A stretch of 64,000 bases of DNA from contig NZ_CP017990.1 in assembly GCF_002208095.1 (NCBI RefSeq), forward strand, positions 3,410,001 through 3,474,000, written 5' to 3'. Position numbers and translations under genes: made by a program. Shown here in pieces: positions 10,411 through 20,178 of this stretch. The notes below the pieces were generated by a model. It was given only the letters and a program-made list of their open reading frames with translations, did not search any database and was not told the origin of the DNA. The stretch comes from Enterobacter cloacae complex sp. ECNIH7. GTDB lineage: Bacteria; Pseudomonadota; Gammaproteobacteria; Enterobacterales; Enterobacteriaceae. The stretch's first letter is position 1; every line of letters starts with the position of its first letter.

Positions 10411-10564
10411 ATCAAGGAACTTTTACAAAGCACAAATAGCTTAGAAAATTAGCACTTATAATCAAACAGGAAAATCACCACATACACATCAAAGAGTTAC
10501 AATAAAATCCGTTACAGCACTGAATGACAAAACAAGATCGCACCTAATCTCTAAAATAACTCTC

Positions 10565-10658
10565 GCTATCATCATTAACTTTATTTATTACCGTCATTCA
10601 GTTTTGAATGTCTGTTTATCCCTAATTGAACCGGATGCTCCGCATTCGGTTTTTTTTT
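10565..10658 (+). ncRNA. micF: MicF antisense regulatory RNA
   Basis: The sequence starts GCTATCATCATTAACTTTA, the well-known 5' end of MicF that pairs with the ompF ribosome-binding site. It ends in a stem (ACCGGATGC ... GCATTCGGT) followed by at least eight T residues. Length of about 94 nt, position and divergent orientation to ompC all match E. coli micF. MicF represses ompF translation with Hfq and is itself activated by OmpR, SoxS, Rob and MarA. The RNA looks complete even though the neighbouring porin gene is broken. Confidence 0.93.
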
Positions 10659-10983
10659 ACCTTTCTTTACGTAACTCCTCTTTTTTTTGTGCTACCGCAC
10701 CGTAATTGTAACGACTATTAACTAAATTCTCTTCGGGTATTCTTCGAAGTTCATAAATTGCTACAAGACTTAATTTCTTGTTAATTCGTGCTATTTATTG
10801 ACGGCGTGGGTCGATTATTTGTACGCGCATGGCGAGTTTGTACATGTTTTCTGCACTCCCCGCCGCCGATATTGTCCGGAGAAAAAGTCGCCTCTTCCCG
10901 GACAGTCGCGCTGGAAATTCAGTTATTACCCTTTATACTGCCCTATCGCCACAGAGCACGACCATAACGGGTTAAAGATATCA
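10659..10983 (+). other. rcsD leader/promoter region
   Basis: There are 325 bp between the micF terminator and the rcsD ATG. The first part is AT-rich (TAACGACTATTAACTAAATT) and suitable for a promoter. The rcsD frame is open back to 10798, but that translation does not resemble RcsD and is treated as leader. No further feature was recognised. Confidence 0.5.
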
Positions 10984-13656
10984 ATGAGTCAGACTGAAAC
11001 TACCGCCCCGAGCAAATTCTCCCTTCTCCCCGGGAGCATCACCCGTTTCTTTCTTCTTTTGATCGTTGTGCTGTTAGTCACCATGGGGGTGATGGTACAA
11101 AGCGCGGTTAACGCCTGGCTGAAGGATAAGAGCTATCAGGTCGTGGATATCACCCACGCCGTGCACAAGCGCATAGACACCTGGCGCTACGCCACCTGGC
11201 AGATTTACGACAATATCGCTGCTGCCCCGACCTCCTCGTCCGGGGATGGACTTCAGGAGACGCGACTTAAGCAGGATGTCTATTATCTCGAAAAACCGCA
11301 GCGTAAGACCGAGGCCCTTATTTTTGGCTCTCACGACAGCGCGACGCTTGAGATGACGCAGCGTATTTCGACCTATCTGGATACCCTCTGGGGTGCCGAA
11401 ACGGTACCTTGGTCGATGTACTATCTGAACGGTCAGGACAACAGCATGATCCTGATCTCTACGCTGCCGTTAAAAGATCTCTCGTCCGGCTTTAAAGAGA
11501 CAACCGTGGGCAGCATCGTCGATTCCCGCCGGGCAGAGATGCTGCAGCAGGCGAACGCCCTTGATGAGCGTGAGAGCTTCTCTTCCCTGCGTCGTCTGGC
11601 CTGGCAAAACGGTCATTATTTTACCCTGCGCACCACGTTCAACCAGCCAGGGCATCTGGCGACGGTGGTGGCCTTCGATTTACCGATTAATGATTTAATC
11701 CCGCCGGATATGCCGCTCGACAGCTTCCGCCTGGAGCCAGACAGCAGCACCCAGAACATGCGTGCGGCGTCCGACAAAGAGGCCGCAGAGAGCGTATCGA
11801 TCTCCTTTAACGGCTCGAAAATCGAAATTGCCTCATCGCTGAACTCGACCGGCATGCGTCTCGTGTGGCAGGTGCCGTTTGGCACGCTGTTGCTCGACAC
11901 CCTGCAAAATATTCTGCTGCCTCTGCTGCTGAATATCGGTCTGCTGGCGCTGGCCCTGTTTGGCTACAGCACCTTCCGTTTCCAGACGGGTCGTCAGAGC
12001 GACGCCTCTGCGGTTCCGGCCGGTACCAACAATGAGCTGCGCGTATTGCGTGCACTGAATGAAGAGATTGTTTCCGTGCTGCCGCTTGGGGTCTTGGTTC
12101 ATGACCAGGAGGCGAATCGTACGGTGATGAGCAACAAAATTGCCGACCATCTGCTGCCGCATCTTAACCTGCAGAACATCACCACCATGGCGGATCAGCA
12201 CCAGGGGGTGATTCAGGCCACCATCAACAATGAACTGTACGAGATCCGTCAGTTCCGCAGCCAGGTGGCTCCCCGCACGCAAATCTTCATTATTCGCGAC
12301 CAGGATCGCGAAGTGCTGGTCAATAAAAAGCTCAAGCAGGCGCAAAGGCTGTATGAGAAAAACCAGCAGGGGCGCGCCGCATTTATGCAGAACATTGGCG
12401 ATGCCTTCAAGCAGCCGTTAAAAACGCTGGCGACCCAGGCGGCGGCGTTAAACACCTCTGAAAGCCACCAGCTTGCCTGCCAGGCCGATTCGCTTGTCAG
12501 AATGGTTGATGAGATCCAGCTGGCGAACATGCTGGAAAATGATTTCTGGAAGGGAACACCAGCCCTCTTCTCCATCCAGGATCTGATCGATGAAGTGGTG
12601 CCGGAAGTGCTGCCCGTCATTAAGCGCAAAGGGCTGCAGCTGCTGATCAATAACAATCTCCCTGCGAATGACGAACGCCACGGCGATCGCGAAGCGCTGC
12701 GCCGCATTCTGCTGATGATTATTCAGTACGCCGTGACCACCACGCAGATCGGCAAGATCACCCTTGAGGTCAGCACCGAGGAGTCGGCAGAAGACCGTCT
12801 GACGTTCCGCATCCTGGATACCGGGGAAGGCGTCACAACAAGTGAAATTGATAATCTGCACTTCCCGTTCCTGAATGACACGCAGAGCGATCGCTACGGC
12901 AAGGCCAATGCCCTGACCTTCTGGCTGTGCGATCAGCTGGCGCGTAAGCTTGGCGGCCACCTGAATATCAAAGCCCGTGAATCCCTCGGCACCCGCTATT
13001 CTCTGCATGTGAAAATGGCGGCCAATCCGCAGGAAGAGGATGAAGAACGTCTGCTGGATGACGTCGTGGTGATGGTCGATGTGACCTCGAACGAGATCCG
13101 CAATATTGTCGTTCGTCAGTTAGAAAACTGGGGAGCGGCCTGCATCACGCCGGATGAAAGACTTGCAAGTCAAGAATTTGATCTGTTTTTAACTGATAAT
13201 CCGTCTAATCTTACTGCCTCCGGCTTGCTTTTAAGCGATGATGAGTCAGGCGTGCGGAAAATCGGCCCTGGCCAGCTGCGCGTCAACTTTAATATAAGCA
13301 ATGCGATGCAGGAAGCTGTACTACAACTAATAGAAGAGCAGCTGGCGCAGGAAGAGATAACGGAGTCACCGTTAGGCGGCAATGAAAATGCCGAGCTTCA
13401 CGCCAGCGGATACTATTCACTCTTTGTTGATACAGTACCAGATGATGTTAAGCGGTTGTATACTGAGTCCGCTGCGAATGATTTTGCAGCGCTGGCACAG
13501 ACAGCACACCGGCTTAAAGGGGTGTTTGCCATGCTTAATCTGGTTCCCGGCAAGCAGTTATGTGAAACGCTGGAACATCTAATTCGTGAGAAAGATGCCT
13601 CTGGCATTGAAAAATACATCAGCGACATTGACGCCTACGTCAAAAGCTTGCTGTAG
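10984..13656 (+). CDS. rcsD: Rcs phosphotransfer protein RcsD (YojN)
   Basis: A protein of 890 residues, equal to E. coli RcsD when started at ATG 10984 (MSQTETTAPSKFSLLPGS). Two membrane helices, at about residues 20-42 (FFLLLIVVLLVTMGVMV) and 305-325 (ILLPLLLNIGLLALALFG), enclose a periplasmic domain. A degenerate histidine-kinase-like region follows, and the C-terminal HPt domain carries His842 in AQTAHRLKGVFAML. RcsD relays phosphate from RcsC to RcsB in the envelope-stress pathway that controls capsule, motility and biofilm genes. rcsB follows after 16 bp. Confidence 0.96.
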   Translation: MSQTETTAPSKFSLLPGSITRFFLLLIVVLLVTMGVMVQSAVNAWLKDKSYQVVDITHAVHKRIDTWRYATWQIYDNIAAAPTSSSGDGLQETRLKQDVYYLEKPQRKTEALIFGSHDSATLEMTQRISTYLDTLWGAETVPWSMYYLNGQDNSMILISTLPLKDLSSGFKETTVGSIVDSRRAEMLQQANALDERESFSSLRRLAWQNGHYFTLRTTFNQPGHLATVVAFDLPINDLIPPDMPLDSFRLEPDSSTQNMRAASDKEAAESVSISFNGSKIEIASSLNSTGMRLVWQVPFGTLLLDTLQNILLPLLLNIGLLALALFGYSTFRFQTGRQSDASAVPAGTNNELRVLRALNEEIVSVLPLGVLVHDQEANRTVMSNKIADHLLPHLNLQNITTMADQHQGVIQATINNELYEIRQFRSQVAPRTQIFIIRDQDREVLVNKKLKQAQRLYEKNQQGRAAFMQNIGDAFKQPLKTLATQAAALNTSESHQLACQADSLVRMVDEIQLANMLENDFWKGTPALFSIQDLIDEVVPEVLPVIKRKGLQLLINNNLPANDERHGDREALRRILLMIIQYAVTTTQIGKITLEVSTEESAEDRLTFRILDTGEGVTTSEIDNLHFPFLNDTQSDRYGKANALTFWLCDQLARKLGGHLNIKARESLGTRYSLHVKMAANPQEEDEERLLDDVVVMVDVTSNEIRNIVVRQLENWGAACITPDERLASQEFDLFLTDNPSNLTASGLLLSDDESGVRKIGPGQLRVNFNISNAMQEAVLQLIEEQLAQEEITESPLGGNENAELHASGYYSLFVDTVPDDVKRLYTESAANDFAALAQTAHRLKGVFAMLNLVPGKQLCETLEHLIREKDASGIEKYISDIDAYVKSLL

Positions 13657-13672
13657 CAAGGTAGCCTTATAC

Positions 13673-14323
13673 ATGAACAATATGAACGTAATTATTGCCG
13701 ATGACCATCCGATTGTACTGTTCGGTATTCGCAAATCACTTGAACAGATCGAGTGGGTGAATGTAGTCGGTGAATTTGAAGACTCTACAGCACTGATCAA
13801 TAACCTCCCAAAGCTTGATGCACACGTGCTCATTACCGATCTCTCCATGCCTGGAGACAAATACGGTGATGGGATCACGCTCATCAAATACATTAAACGT
13901 CACTTCCCGGATATCTCGATCATTGTTCTGACCATGAACAACAACCCGGCGATCCTGAGCGCGGTGTTGGATCTGGACATTGAAGGGATTGTGCTGAAAC
14001 AGGGCGCCCCGACCGATCTGCCAAAAGCGCTCGCTGCGCTGCAGAAAGGCAAGAAGTTCACGCCTGAAAGCGTCTCTCGTCTGCTGGAAAAAATCAGCGC
14101 GGGTGGCTACGGTGACAAACGCCTGTCCCCGAAAGAGAGTGAAGTTCTGCGCCTGTTCGCAGAAGGTTTCCTGGTGACCGAGATTGCCAAGAAGCTGAAC
14201 CGCAGCATTAAAACCATCAGCAGCCAGAAGAAATCAGCGATGATGAAGCTGGGCGTGGACAACGATATTGCTCTGCTGAACTATCTCTCCTCCGTTACGC
14301 TGAGCGCATCGGACAAGGATTGA
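13673..14323 (+). CDS. rcsB: Rcs response regulator RcsB
   Basis: A 216-residue response regulator of the FixJ/NarL family. The receiver domain has acidic residues Asp10/Asp11 and phosphoacceptor Asp56 (LITDLSMPGD). The C-terminal LuxR-type helix-turn-helix is at about 150-205 (LSPKESEVLRLFAEGFLVTEI). It is virtually identical to the E. coli protein. The frame can be extended upstream into rcsD, but ATG at 13673 gives the conserved MNNMNVIIADDHP. It acts as a homodimer, or with RcsA and other partners, on capsule, flagellar and stress promoters. It is likely cotranscribed with rcsD and possibly also from a promoter within it. Confidence 0.97.
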   Translation: MNNMNVIIADDHPIVLFGIRKSLEQIEWVNVVGEFEDSTALINNLPKLDAHVLITDLSMPGDKYGDGITLIKYIKRHFPDISIIVLTMNNNPAILSAVLDLDIEGIVLKQGAPTDLPKALAALQKGKKFTPESVSRLLEKISAGGYGDKRLSPKESEVLRLFAEGFLVTEIAKKLNRSIKTISSQKKSAMMKLGVDNDIALLNYLSSVTLSASDKD

Positions 14324-14337
14324 TCCCGGACGGGTGT

Positions 14338-14384
14338 GCGGCCTGAGGCCCTCACCCCGTCCCTCTCCCACGGTGAGAGGGTTG
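14338..14384 (-). repeat. Intergenic repeat family, copy 2 (inverted)
   Basis: The minus strand reads CCCTCTCACCGTGGGAGAGG, then a GGGTGAGGGCCTCAGGCCG tail. It is the same element as at 3119-3162, here placed just after rcsB and before the terminator. Confidence 0.82.
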
Positions 14385-14391
14385 AAAAGCG

Positions 14392-14416
14392 AAAAGGCCC
14401 TTACGGGCCTTTTTTA
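14392..14416 (+). terminator. Bidirectional terminator between rcsB and rcsC
   Basis: AAAGGCCC, a TTAC loop and GGGCCTTTTTT form a stem with A and T tracts on both sides. It can end rcsB (rightward) and rcsC (leftward); the rcsC stop codon lies at its right edge. Confidence 0.88.
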
Positions 14417-17260
14417 TATTCTGGTTTTTCTCACGCGATCCGCGTAAATCGACAACGTCTGCTTCAGCACGTCCAGCGTCACCGGCTTCGACAGACAGCT
14501 GTCCATGCCTGACTCCAGACAACGCTGTTTCTCTTCCGCCAGCGCGTTCGCCGTTACGCCCACCACCGGCAGCGTCAGGCCCAGCTGTCGGATGCGCTGC
14601 GTCAGACGGTAGCCGTCCATGTTTGGCATGTTGACGTCGCTAAGCACGATATCAATATGATTTTTACTCAGCACATTCAGCGCATCCACGCCGTCATTGG
14701 CGGTTTTGCACTGGTAGCCCAGCGATCCCAGCTGGTCAGCCAGCAGGCGACGGTTAATCGGATGGTCATCCACCACCAGAATCATCATATCGTCATTTAC
14801 CGACGCCAGAGACTCCGGTGACGGCAATCCGCCCGCGCCGTCACGCTCTTCCAGCTCCACTTTGTAGATGCGCGCCAGCAGGCTCAACAGCTCGTGCGGC
14901 GTTGCAACACTGTGCACCCATTCCCCGGGCGCACGCTCGACAGGAATGCCGATGTGGCGACGGCAGAAGAGCACCGACCCTCTCCCCTGCCACGGTTGCT
15001 CCGGCATCTCGTCGGCGATCAGCACATCGTCCACGTCCGGCGTTTGACCTTCATAGAGACACACCCTGACTCCACTGTGGGCAAGCAGCGCCGTCAGGTA
15101 ATCATTCAGCGAGGCGTTATGCACCGCCAGCCAGCAGCGCTTGTCGCTCAGCCCGTCCACCGTCGCTTTTGCCGGATACTGCGCCGAATAGAGCGGAATA
15201 CGGATGGTGAACTGGCTGCCCATGCCGGGCTCGGTATCCACGGAAATATCACCGTCCATCATGCTGACGAGCTTCTCACAAATCGCCAGCCCCAGTCCGG
15301 TGCCCTGGAAGTTACGCTGCACGCCGGTCCCGACCTGGAAGAACGGGTCGAACAGGCGGACCACTTCCTTCGCCGGGATGCCGACGCCCGTGTCGCGCAC
15401 GCGAATGCTCAGGTAATCCCCCGCCCGGCAGACGTGCAACACGATACAGCCAACGTCGGTGAATTTGATGGCGTTGCTGAGCAGGTTTGAGATGACCTGC
15501 TGCAGGCGCATCGGATCGCCGTGCAGCGTCAGCGGCACGTCAGGTTCAATAAAGCAGTAGAGCCCCAGCTGTTTACGCACCACCAGCGGCAGATAGTTGG
15601 CGCTGATGTGGTTCATCACCTCGCGCGGCGAGAACTCCCGCGGTTCGATTTTCAGCTGCTCAGACTCAATTTTAGAGAAATCGAGAATATCGCTGATGAT
15701 TTTCAGCAGCAGGCTGGAGGAGTTGTTCATCGCCGTCACCAGCCTGTCGACCCCTTTCGGCAACTCTTTGGTCTGCAGCAGGTCGAGGTTACCGATGATC
15801 CCGTACAGCGGCGTTCGCAGCTCGTGGCTGACGGTGGCAAGGAACATGGATTTCGACTGGCTGGCCTGCTCCGCCGCCTGGGCCATCTCCTGCAGCGACT
15901 CTTCCATCTTCACGCGCGCGGAGACATCCACCAGCACGCAAATCGCCACGTTTTCATTGCGATAGCGGGAATGCACAAAGCTGATCTGCAGGTTGGTGTG
16001 CGTGCTGGTGAGCACGTCGACAAAGTTAACCTGCTGACCGCAGATAATTTGCGTCAGCCTCTGGCGGTCTTCGTGCGTCAGCATGTTCAGGTAGTTATGC
16101 GCCAGCTCGTTACTCAGGATGTTGGTTCCGTCCTGGGTACGCAGAATGCAGATCCCCACCGGCGCCGACGCGACAATCTTCCGGTTAAACTGCTCGTGTT
16201 CCTCCAGCCGCTGGGCGTCGCTTTCGGCCGGAATAAAGATTTTCCGCTCATACATGCGCGCCAGGGTGAACAGCGCACCACCCGCGATCAGGTTCAGCAG
16301 AATGGCATTCATGATGAGAATGCGTATCCGCTCAAGCACCATGTCCACTGGCACCGAGTAGACAATGCTCAGCGACGAAGGCGGCAGGCTCTTCTTCAGC
16401 ACCAGTTCGCGGAAGCCGGAGGTATAGCCAAACCACGACCGCTCCTGCATCCAGTGCGGTTCGACGTTTAACCGGTTATCCGGCCCGGCGAGTGAGATCA
16501 GCTGATGACCGTTTTCATCCAGAATGGTCACCCCCATAGGCAGGCTGCCCGGGGTGAAAAAGTTTTCCATACGAATGGTCTGCTCAATCCCCAGCAGCGC
16601 CTGCAGGCGATTGCCCAGATACACCGGCGTCAGGGCGTAGAAATAGCCCACGCCCGGGCGCGGGCCCTGGCTAACCCAGAAGATGTTATTCCCGCGCTCG
16701 TCCTGCGGCGCATTGCGGTATTTCACAATACGTTCATGCAGGCTTTTCAGCGCATCGTCACGCTCAACGGGCACGTCGCGCAGGCCAAAGTCAGCCATGC
16801 AGAGATTTTCACTGCCAATCAGGAATACGCGGTTCAGGTCATAGGCGGCGGAGAAATTGTCGCGCCAGTAGCGCATAAACCAGGCAAGGGATTCCAGCGA
16901 CCCGCGCCAGGTATTGCTCATGGTGGAGCAATCGGAGTCCGGGAACAGCGGCTGGAAGTCCGGGACTTCGGTATTGTCATTCCGCCCGCGAAGCGCAAGG
17001 ATGCCGTTTTCCGCCGTCAGACGATTTTCGGCAATATACTTCAGCTCCTTCATCACGTCAGACGTTCGCTGAATGTAGCGCTGGGCCTGGTCGGAGCTTA
17101 AGTTAAACTCCTGGCGGATCTCCGCTTCTTTCTGGTGCAGCGCGTTAACGATGTAAAACACCGAGAACAAGGCCACCAGCAGCCAGAGCAAGAGCGCCAG
17201 CGCCCGAAACAGATAGCGAGAAACTTTCAGCGTAGTACGAAAGGAGACGAGGTATTTCAA
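14414..17260 (-). CDS. rcsC: Hybrid sensor histidine kinase RcsC
   Basis: A 948-residue hybrid kinase (E. coli 949). N-terminal membrane helix at about residues 20-41, periplasmic domain, second helix at about 313-335, then a PAS-like linker and coiled segment. The kinase core has His479 (ATVSHELRTPL) with N and G boxes (NLLSNAIKFTD, VRDTGVGIP, GTGLGLAI). An RcsC-specific ABL region follows, then a receiver domain with Asp875 (VLSDVNMPNMDG). It phosphorylates RcsB through RcsD. The first codon is TTG; the later Met that E. coli has at residue 17 is Leu here. It converges on rcsB, sharing one terminator. Confidence 0.96.
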   Translation of the reverse strand: MKYLVSFRTTLKVSRYLFRALALLLWLLVALFSVFYIVNALHQKEAEIRQEFNLSSDQAQRYIQRTSDVMKELKYIAENRLTAENGILALRGRNDNTEVPDFQPLFPDSDCSTMSNTWRGSLESLAWFMRYWRDNFSAAYDLNRVFLIGSENLCMADFGLRDVPVERDDALKSLHERIVKYRNAPQDERGNNIFWVSQGPRPGVGYFYALTPVYLGNRLQALLGIEQTIRMENFFTPGSLPMGVTILDENGHQLISLAGPDNRLNVEPHWMQERSWFGYTSGFRELVLKKSLPPSSLSIVYSVPVDMVLERIRILIMNAILLNLIAGGALFTLARMYERKIFIPAESDAQRLEEHEQFNRKIVASAPVGICILRTQDGTNILSNELAHNYLNMLTHEDRQRLTQIICGQQVNFVDVLTSTHTNLQISFVHSRYRNENVAICVLVDVSARVKMEESLQEMAQAAEQASQSKSMFLATVSHELRTPLYGIIGNLDLLQTKELPKGVDRLVTAMNNSSSLLLKIISDILDFSKIESEQLKIEPREFSPREVMNHISANYLPLVVRKQLGLYCFIEPDVPLTLHGDPMRLQQVISNLLSNAIKFTDVGCIVLHVCRAGDYLSIRVRDTGVGIPAKEVVRLFDPFFQVGTGVQRNFQGTGLGLAICEKLVSMMDGDISVDTEPGMGSQFTIRIPLYSAQYPAKATVDGLSDKRCWLAVHNASLNDYLTALLAHSGVRVCLYEGQTPDVDDVLIADEMPEQPWQGRGSVLFCRRHIGIPVERAPGEWVHSVATPHELLSLLARIYKVELEERDGAGGLPSPESLASVNDDMMILVVDDHPINRRLLADQLGSLGYQCKTANDGVDALNVLSKNHIDIVLSDVNMPNMDGYRLTQRIRQLGLTLPVVGVTANALAEEKQRCLESGMDSCLSKPVTLDVLKQTLSIYADRVRKTRI

Positions 17261-17356
17261 GGGGGCGAGGCTCCGCCGTCGGGGTCAAAAGAATGTGGTT
17301 AAGGTAGCGGTAAACGCGCCTGGTCGCAACGTTGACTTATCTGCTTGTGCAAAAGA

Positions 17357-17382
17357 AAAGGGCCGGAATCCGGCCCTTTTTT
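17357..17382 (-). terminator. Terminator of gyrA
   Basis: AAGGGCCGG, a short loop and CCGGCCCTT are flanked by A-rich and T-rich tracts. It lies 13 bp beyond the gyrA stop in the leftward direction and could also work rightward. Confidence 0.88.
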
Positions 17383-17395
17383 GCATCAGGAGACA

Positions 17396-20032
17396 TTACT
17401 CGTCAGCGTCATCCGCTACGTCATCGTCGGTGTCGGCTTCCGGCGCGATATCATCATCGCCTTCCGCAACGCTACCGTCGATGGAATCGAGCTCTTCGTC
17501 ATCCACCGGCTCAGCAACGCGCTGCAGACCCACCACGTTTTCATCTTCCGCTGTACGGATGAGAATCACGCCCTGGGTGTTACGCCCCACCACGCTGATC
17601 TCAGACACGCGGGTACGCACCAGCGTACCGGCATCAGTGATCATCATGATCTGGTCGGCATCGTCTACCTGCACCGCGCCCACAACGGAACCGTTGCGCT
17701 CGGTCACTTTGATAGAGATAACGCCCTGCGTGCCGCGAGACTTGGTTGGGTATTCCCCTTCCGCCGTACGTTTACCGTAACCATTCTGCGTCACGGTCAG
17801 GATAGCCCCTTCACCGCGCGGAATAATCAGAGAAACAACGCTGTCTTCGCCAGCCAGTTTGATACCACGAACGCCCGTAGCGGTACGACCCATTGCACGG
17901 ACGGCGTTCTCTTTAAAGCGCACCACTTTACCGGCCGCAGAGAACAGCATCACTTCATCAGAACCGGAGGTCAGATCCACACCGATCAGCTCGTCGCCTT
18001 CGTTCAGGTTCACCGCGATGATCCCGGCGGAACGTGGGCGGCTGAACTCGGTCAGCGCGGTTTTCTTCACGGTACCGCTGGCGGTCGCCATAAAGACGTT
18101 CACGCCCTCTTCGTACTCGCGTACCGGCAGGATGGCGGTGATACGTTCGTTCGCTTCCAGCGGCAGCAGGTTGACGATTGGACGGCCACGCGCGCCGCGG
18201 CTCGCTTCCGGCAGCTGATAAACTTTCATCCAGTACAGACGACCGCGGCTGGAGAAGCAGAGGATCGTGTCATGGGTGTTCGCCACCAGCAGGCGGTCAA
18301 TGAAGTCTTCTTCTTTAATACGCGCTGCAGACTTGCCTTTACCGCCACGACGCTGTGCTTCGTAGTCGGTCAGCGGCTGATACTTCACATAGCCCTGGTG
18401 AGACAGGGTGACCACCACGTCTTCGCGGTTGATCAGATCTTCAATGTTGATATCAGAGCTGTTCGCGGTGATTTCGGTGCGGCGCGCATCGCCGAACTGA
18501 TCGCGGACCAGCTCCAGCTCTTCACGGATCACTTCCATCAGACGCTCTGCGCTGCCCAGGATATGCAGCAGTTCAGCAATCTGTTCCAGCAGCTCTTTGT
18601 ATTCGTCGAGCAGTTTTTCGTGCTCAAGGCCGGTCAGTTTCTGCAGACGCAGATCCAGAATCGCCTGAGCCTGCTGTTCAGTCAGGTAATACTGACCGTC
18701 ACGCACGCCGAATTCAGGTTCCAGCCACTCTGGACGCGCTGCGTCATCGCCCGCACGTTCCAGCATCGCGGCAACGTTACCCAGATCCCACGGACGGGAA
18801 ACCAGGGCTGCTTTCGCTTCCGCCGGGGTTGGCGCACGACGGATCAGTTCGATGATCGGGTCGATGTTGGCCAGCGCAACCGCCAGCGCTTCAAGGATGT
18901 GCGCACGGTCGCGCGCTTTGCGCAGTTCGAAGATGGTACGACGGGTCACCACTTCACGGCGGTGACGCACGAACGCGCTCAGGATCTCTTTCAGGTTCAT
19001 GATCTTCGGCTGACCATGGTGCAGCGCAACCATGTTGATACCGAAGGAGACCTGAAGCTGAGTCTGGGAGTACAGGTTGTTCAGCACAACCTCACCCACC
19101 GCGTCGCGTTTGATCTCAATCACGATGCGCATACCGTCTTTGTCAGACTCGTCACGCAGCGCGCTGATGCCTTCAACACGTTTTTCTTTTACCAGCTCGG
19201 CGATTTTTTCAATCAGACGCGCTTTGTTCACCTGATACGGGATCTCGTGAACAATGATGGTCTCACGGCCGGTTTTAGTGTCCGCTTCCACTTCGGCGCG
19301 GGCACGGATGTAAATCTTGCCGCGGCCGGTGCGGTACGCTTCTTCAATACCGCGACGACCGTTGATGATCGCCGCCGTTGGGAAGTCCGGGCCCGGAATG
19401 TGTTCCATCAGCCCTTCAATGCTGATGTCTTCATCGTCGATATAGGCCAGGCAGCCGTTGATCACCTCGGTGATATTGTGCGGCGGAATGTTGGTTGCCA
19501 TACCGACCGCGATACCGGAGGAACCGTTAACCAACAGGTTCGGGATCTTGGTTGGCATCACATCTGGGATGCGCTCGGTGCCGTCGTAGTTATCGACGAA
19601 ATCAACGGTCTCTTTTTCCAGGTCGGCCATCAGCTCATGAGCGATTTTCGACATACGGATTTCCGTATAACGCATCGCCGCAGCGGAGTCGCCGTCGACT
19701 GAACCAAAGTTACCCTGACCATCTACCAGCATGTAACGCAAGGAGAATGGCTGCGCCATACGAACGATGGTGTTATAAACGGCGGTATCACCATGCGGGT
19801 GATATTTACCGATGACGTCACCGACGACGCGGGCAGATTTTTTATAGGCTTTATTCCAGTCATTGCCCAATACGTTCATGGCGTATAGTACGCGACGGTG
19901 TACCGGCTTAAGGCCATCGCGGACGTCCGGCAGCGCACGGCCAACAATGACCGACATCGCATAGTCCAGATAGGAGCTCTTCAGCTCTTCCTCGATGTTA
20001 ACCGGTGTAATTTCTCTCGCAAGGTCGCTCAT
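17396..20032 (-). CDS. gyrA: DNA gyrase subunit A, with Thr83 and Asn87
   Basis: A subunit of 878 residues (E. coli 875) that cuts and rejoins DNA in the A2B2 gyrase tetramer. The catalytic tyrosine is Tyr122 in MRYTEIRM. The winged-helix and tower regions are followed by a C-terminal beta-pinwheel with the GyrA box QRRGGKG and an acidic tail ([17 protein letters not shown]). In the quinolone-resistance region the codons read [11 protein letters not shown]: position 83 is Thr (ACC) and position 87 is Asn (AAC). E. coli has Ser83 and Asp87. Both positions are known fluoroquinolone-resistance sites, and Asn87 breaks the drug's water-metal ion contact. The gene is otherwise intact, with ATG at 20032. 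Confidence 0.98.
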   Translation of the reverse strand: MSDLAREITPVNIEEELKSSYLDYAMSVIVGRALPDVRDGLKPVHRRVLYAMNVLGNDWNKAYKKSARVVGDVIGKYHPHGDTAVYNTIVRMAQPFSLRYMLVDGQGNFGSVDGDSAAAMRYTEIRMSKIAHELMADLEKETVDFVDNYDGTERIPDVMPTKIPNLLVNGSSGIAVGMATNIPPHNITEVINGCLAYIDDEDISIEGLMEHIPGPDFPTAAIINGRRGIEEAYRTGRGKIYIRARAEVEADTKTGRETIIVHEIPYQVNKARLIEKIAELVKEKRVEGISALRDESDKDGMRIVIEIKRDAVGEVVLNNLYSQTQLQVSFGINMVALHHGQPKIMNLKEILSAFVRHRREVVTRRTIFELRKARDRAHILEALAVALANIDPIIELIRRAPTPAEAKAALVSRPWDLGNVAAMLERAGDDAARPEWLEPEFGVRDGQYYLTEQQAQAILDLRLQKLTGLEHEKLLDEYKELLEQIAELLHILGSAERLMEVIREELELVRDQFGDARRTEITANSSDINIEDLINREDVVVTLSHQGYVKYQPLTDYEAQRRGGKGKSAARIKEEDFIDRLLVANTHDTILCFSSRGRLYWMKVYQLPEASRGARGRPIVNLLPLEANERITAILPVREYEEGVNVFMATASGTVKKTALTEFSRPRSAGIIAVNLNEGDELIGVDLTSGSDEVMLFSAAGKVVRFKENAVRAMGRTATGVRGIKLAGEDSVVSLIIPRGEGAILTVTQNGYGKRTAEGEYPTKSRGTQGVISIKVTERNGSVVGAVQVDDADQIMMITDAGTLVRTRVSEISVVGRNTQGVILIRTAEDENVVGLQRVAEPVDDEELDSIDGSVAEGDDDIAPEADTDDDVADDADE

Positions 20033-20178
20033 CTAACCGCTATCCCTCTACTGTATCCCGGATTCAAAGGTCGCAAATTATAACACAGCCGAGGTGATTG
20101 AGGTAAACCTATACGCTTTATTCACGGGGATTGCCTGATATACTCCTTTGTCTTGCTAAATAAGGAGTAAAAGCGCCC

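Noticed and set aside
10798..10983. 62-codon in-frame extension of rcsD
   Set aside because: The extension does not resemble RcsD and covers the leader; starting at 10984 gives exactly the E. coli length.
17345..19702. 785-codon open frame on the plus strand opposite gyrA
   Set aside because: It is a codon-bias shadow of gyrA: no known domains, low complexity, no ribosome-binding site, and the minus-strand frame is unmistakable GyrA.
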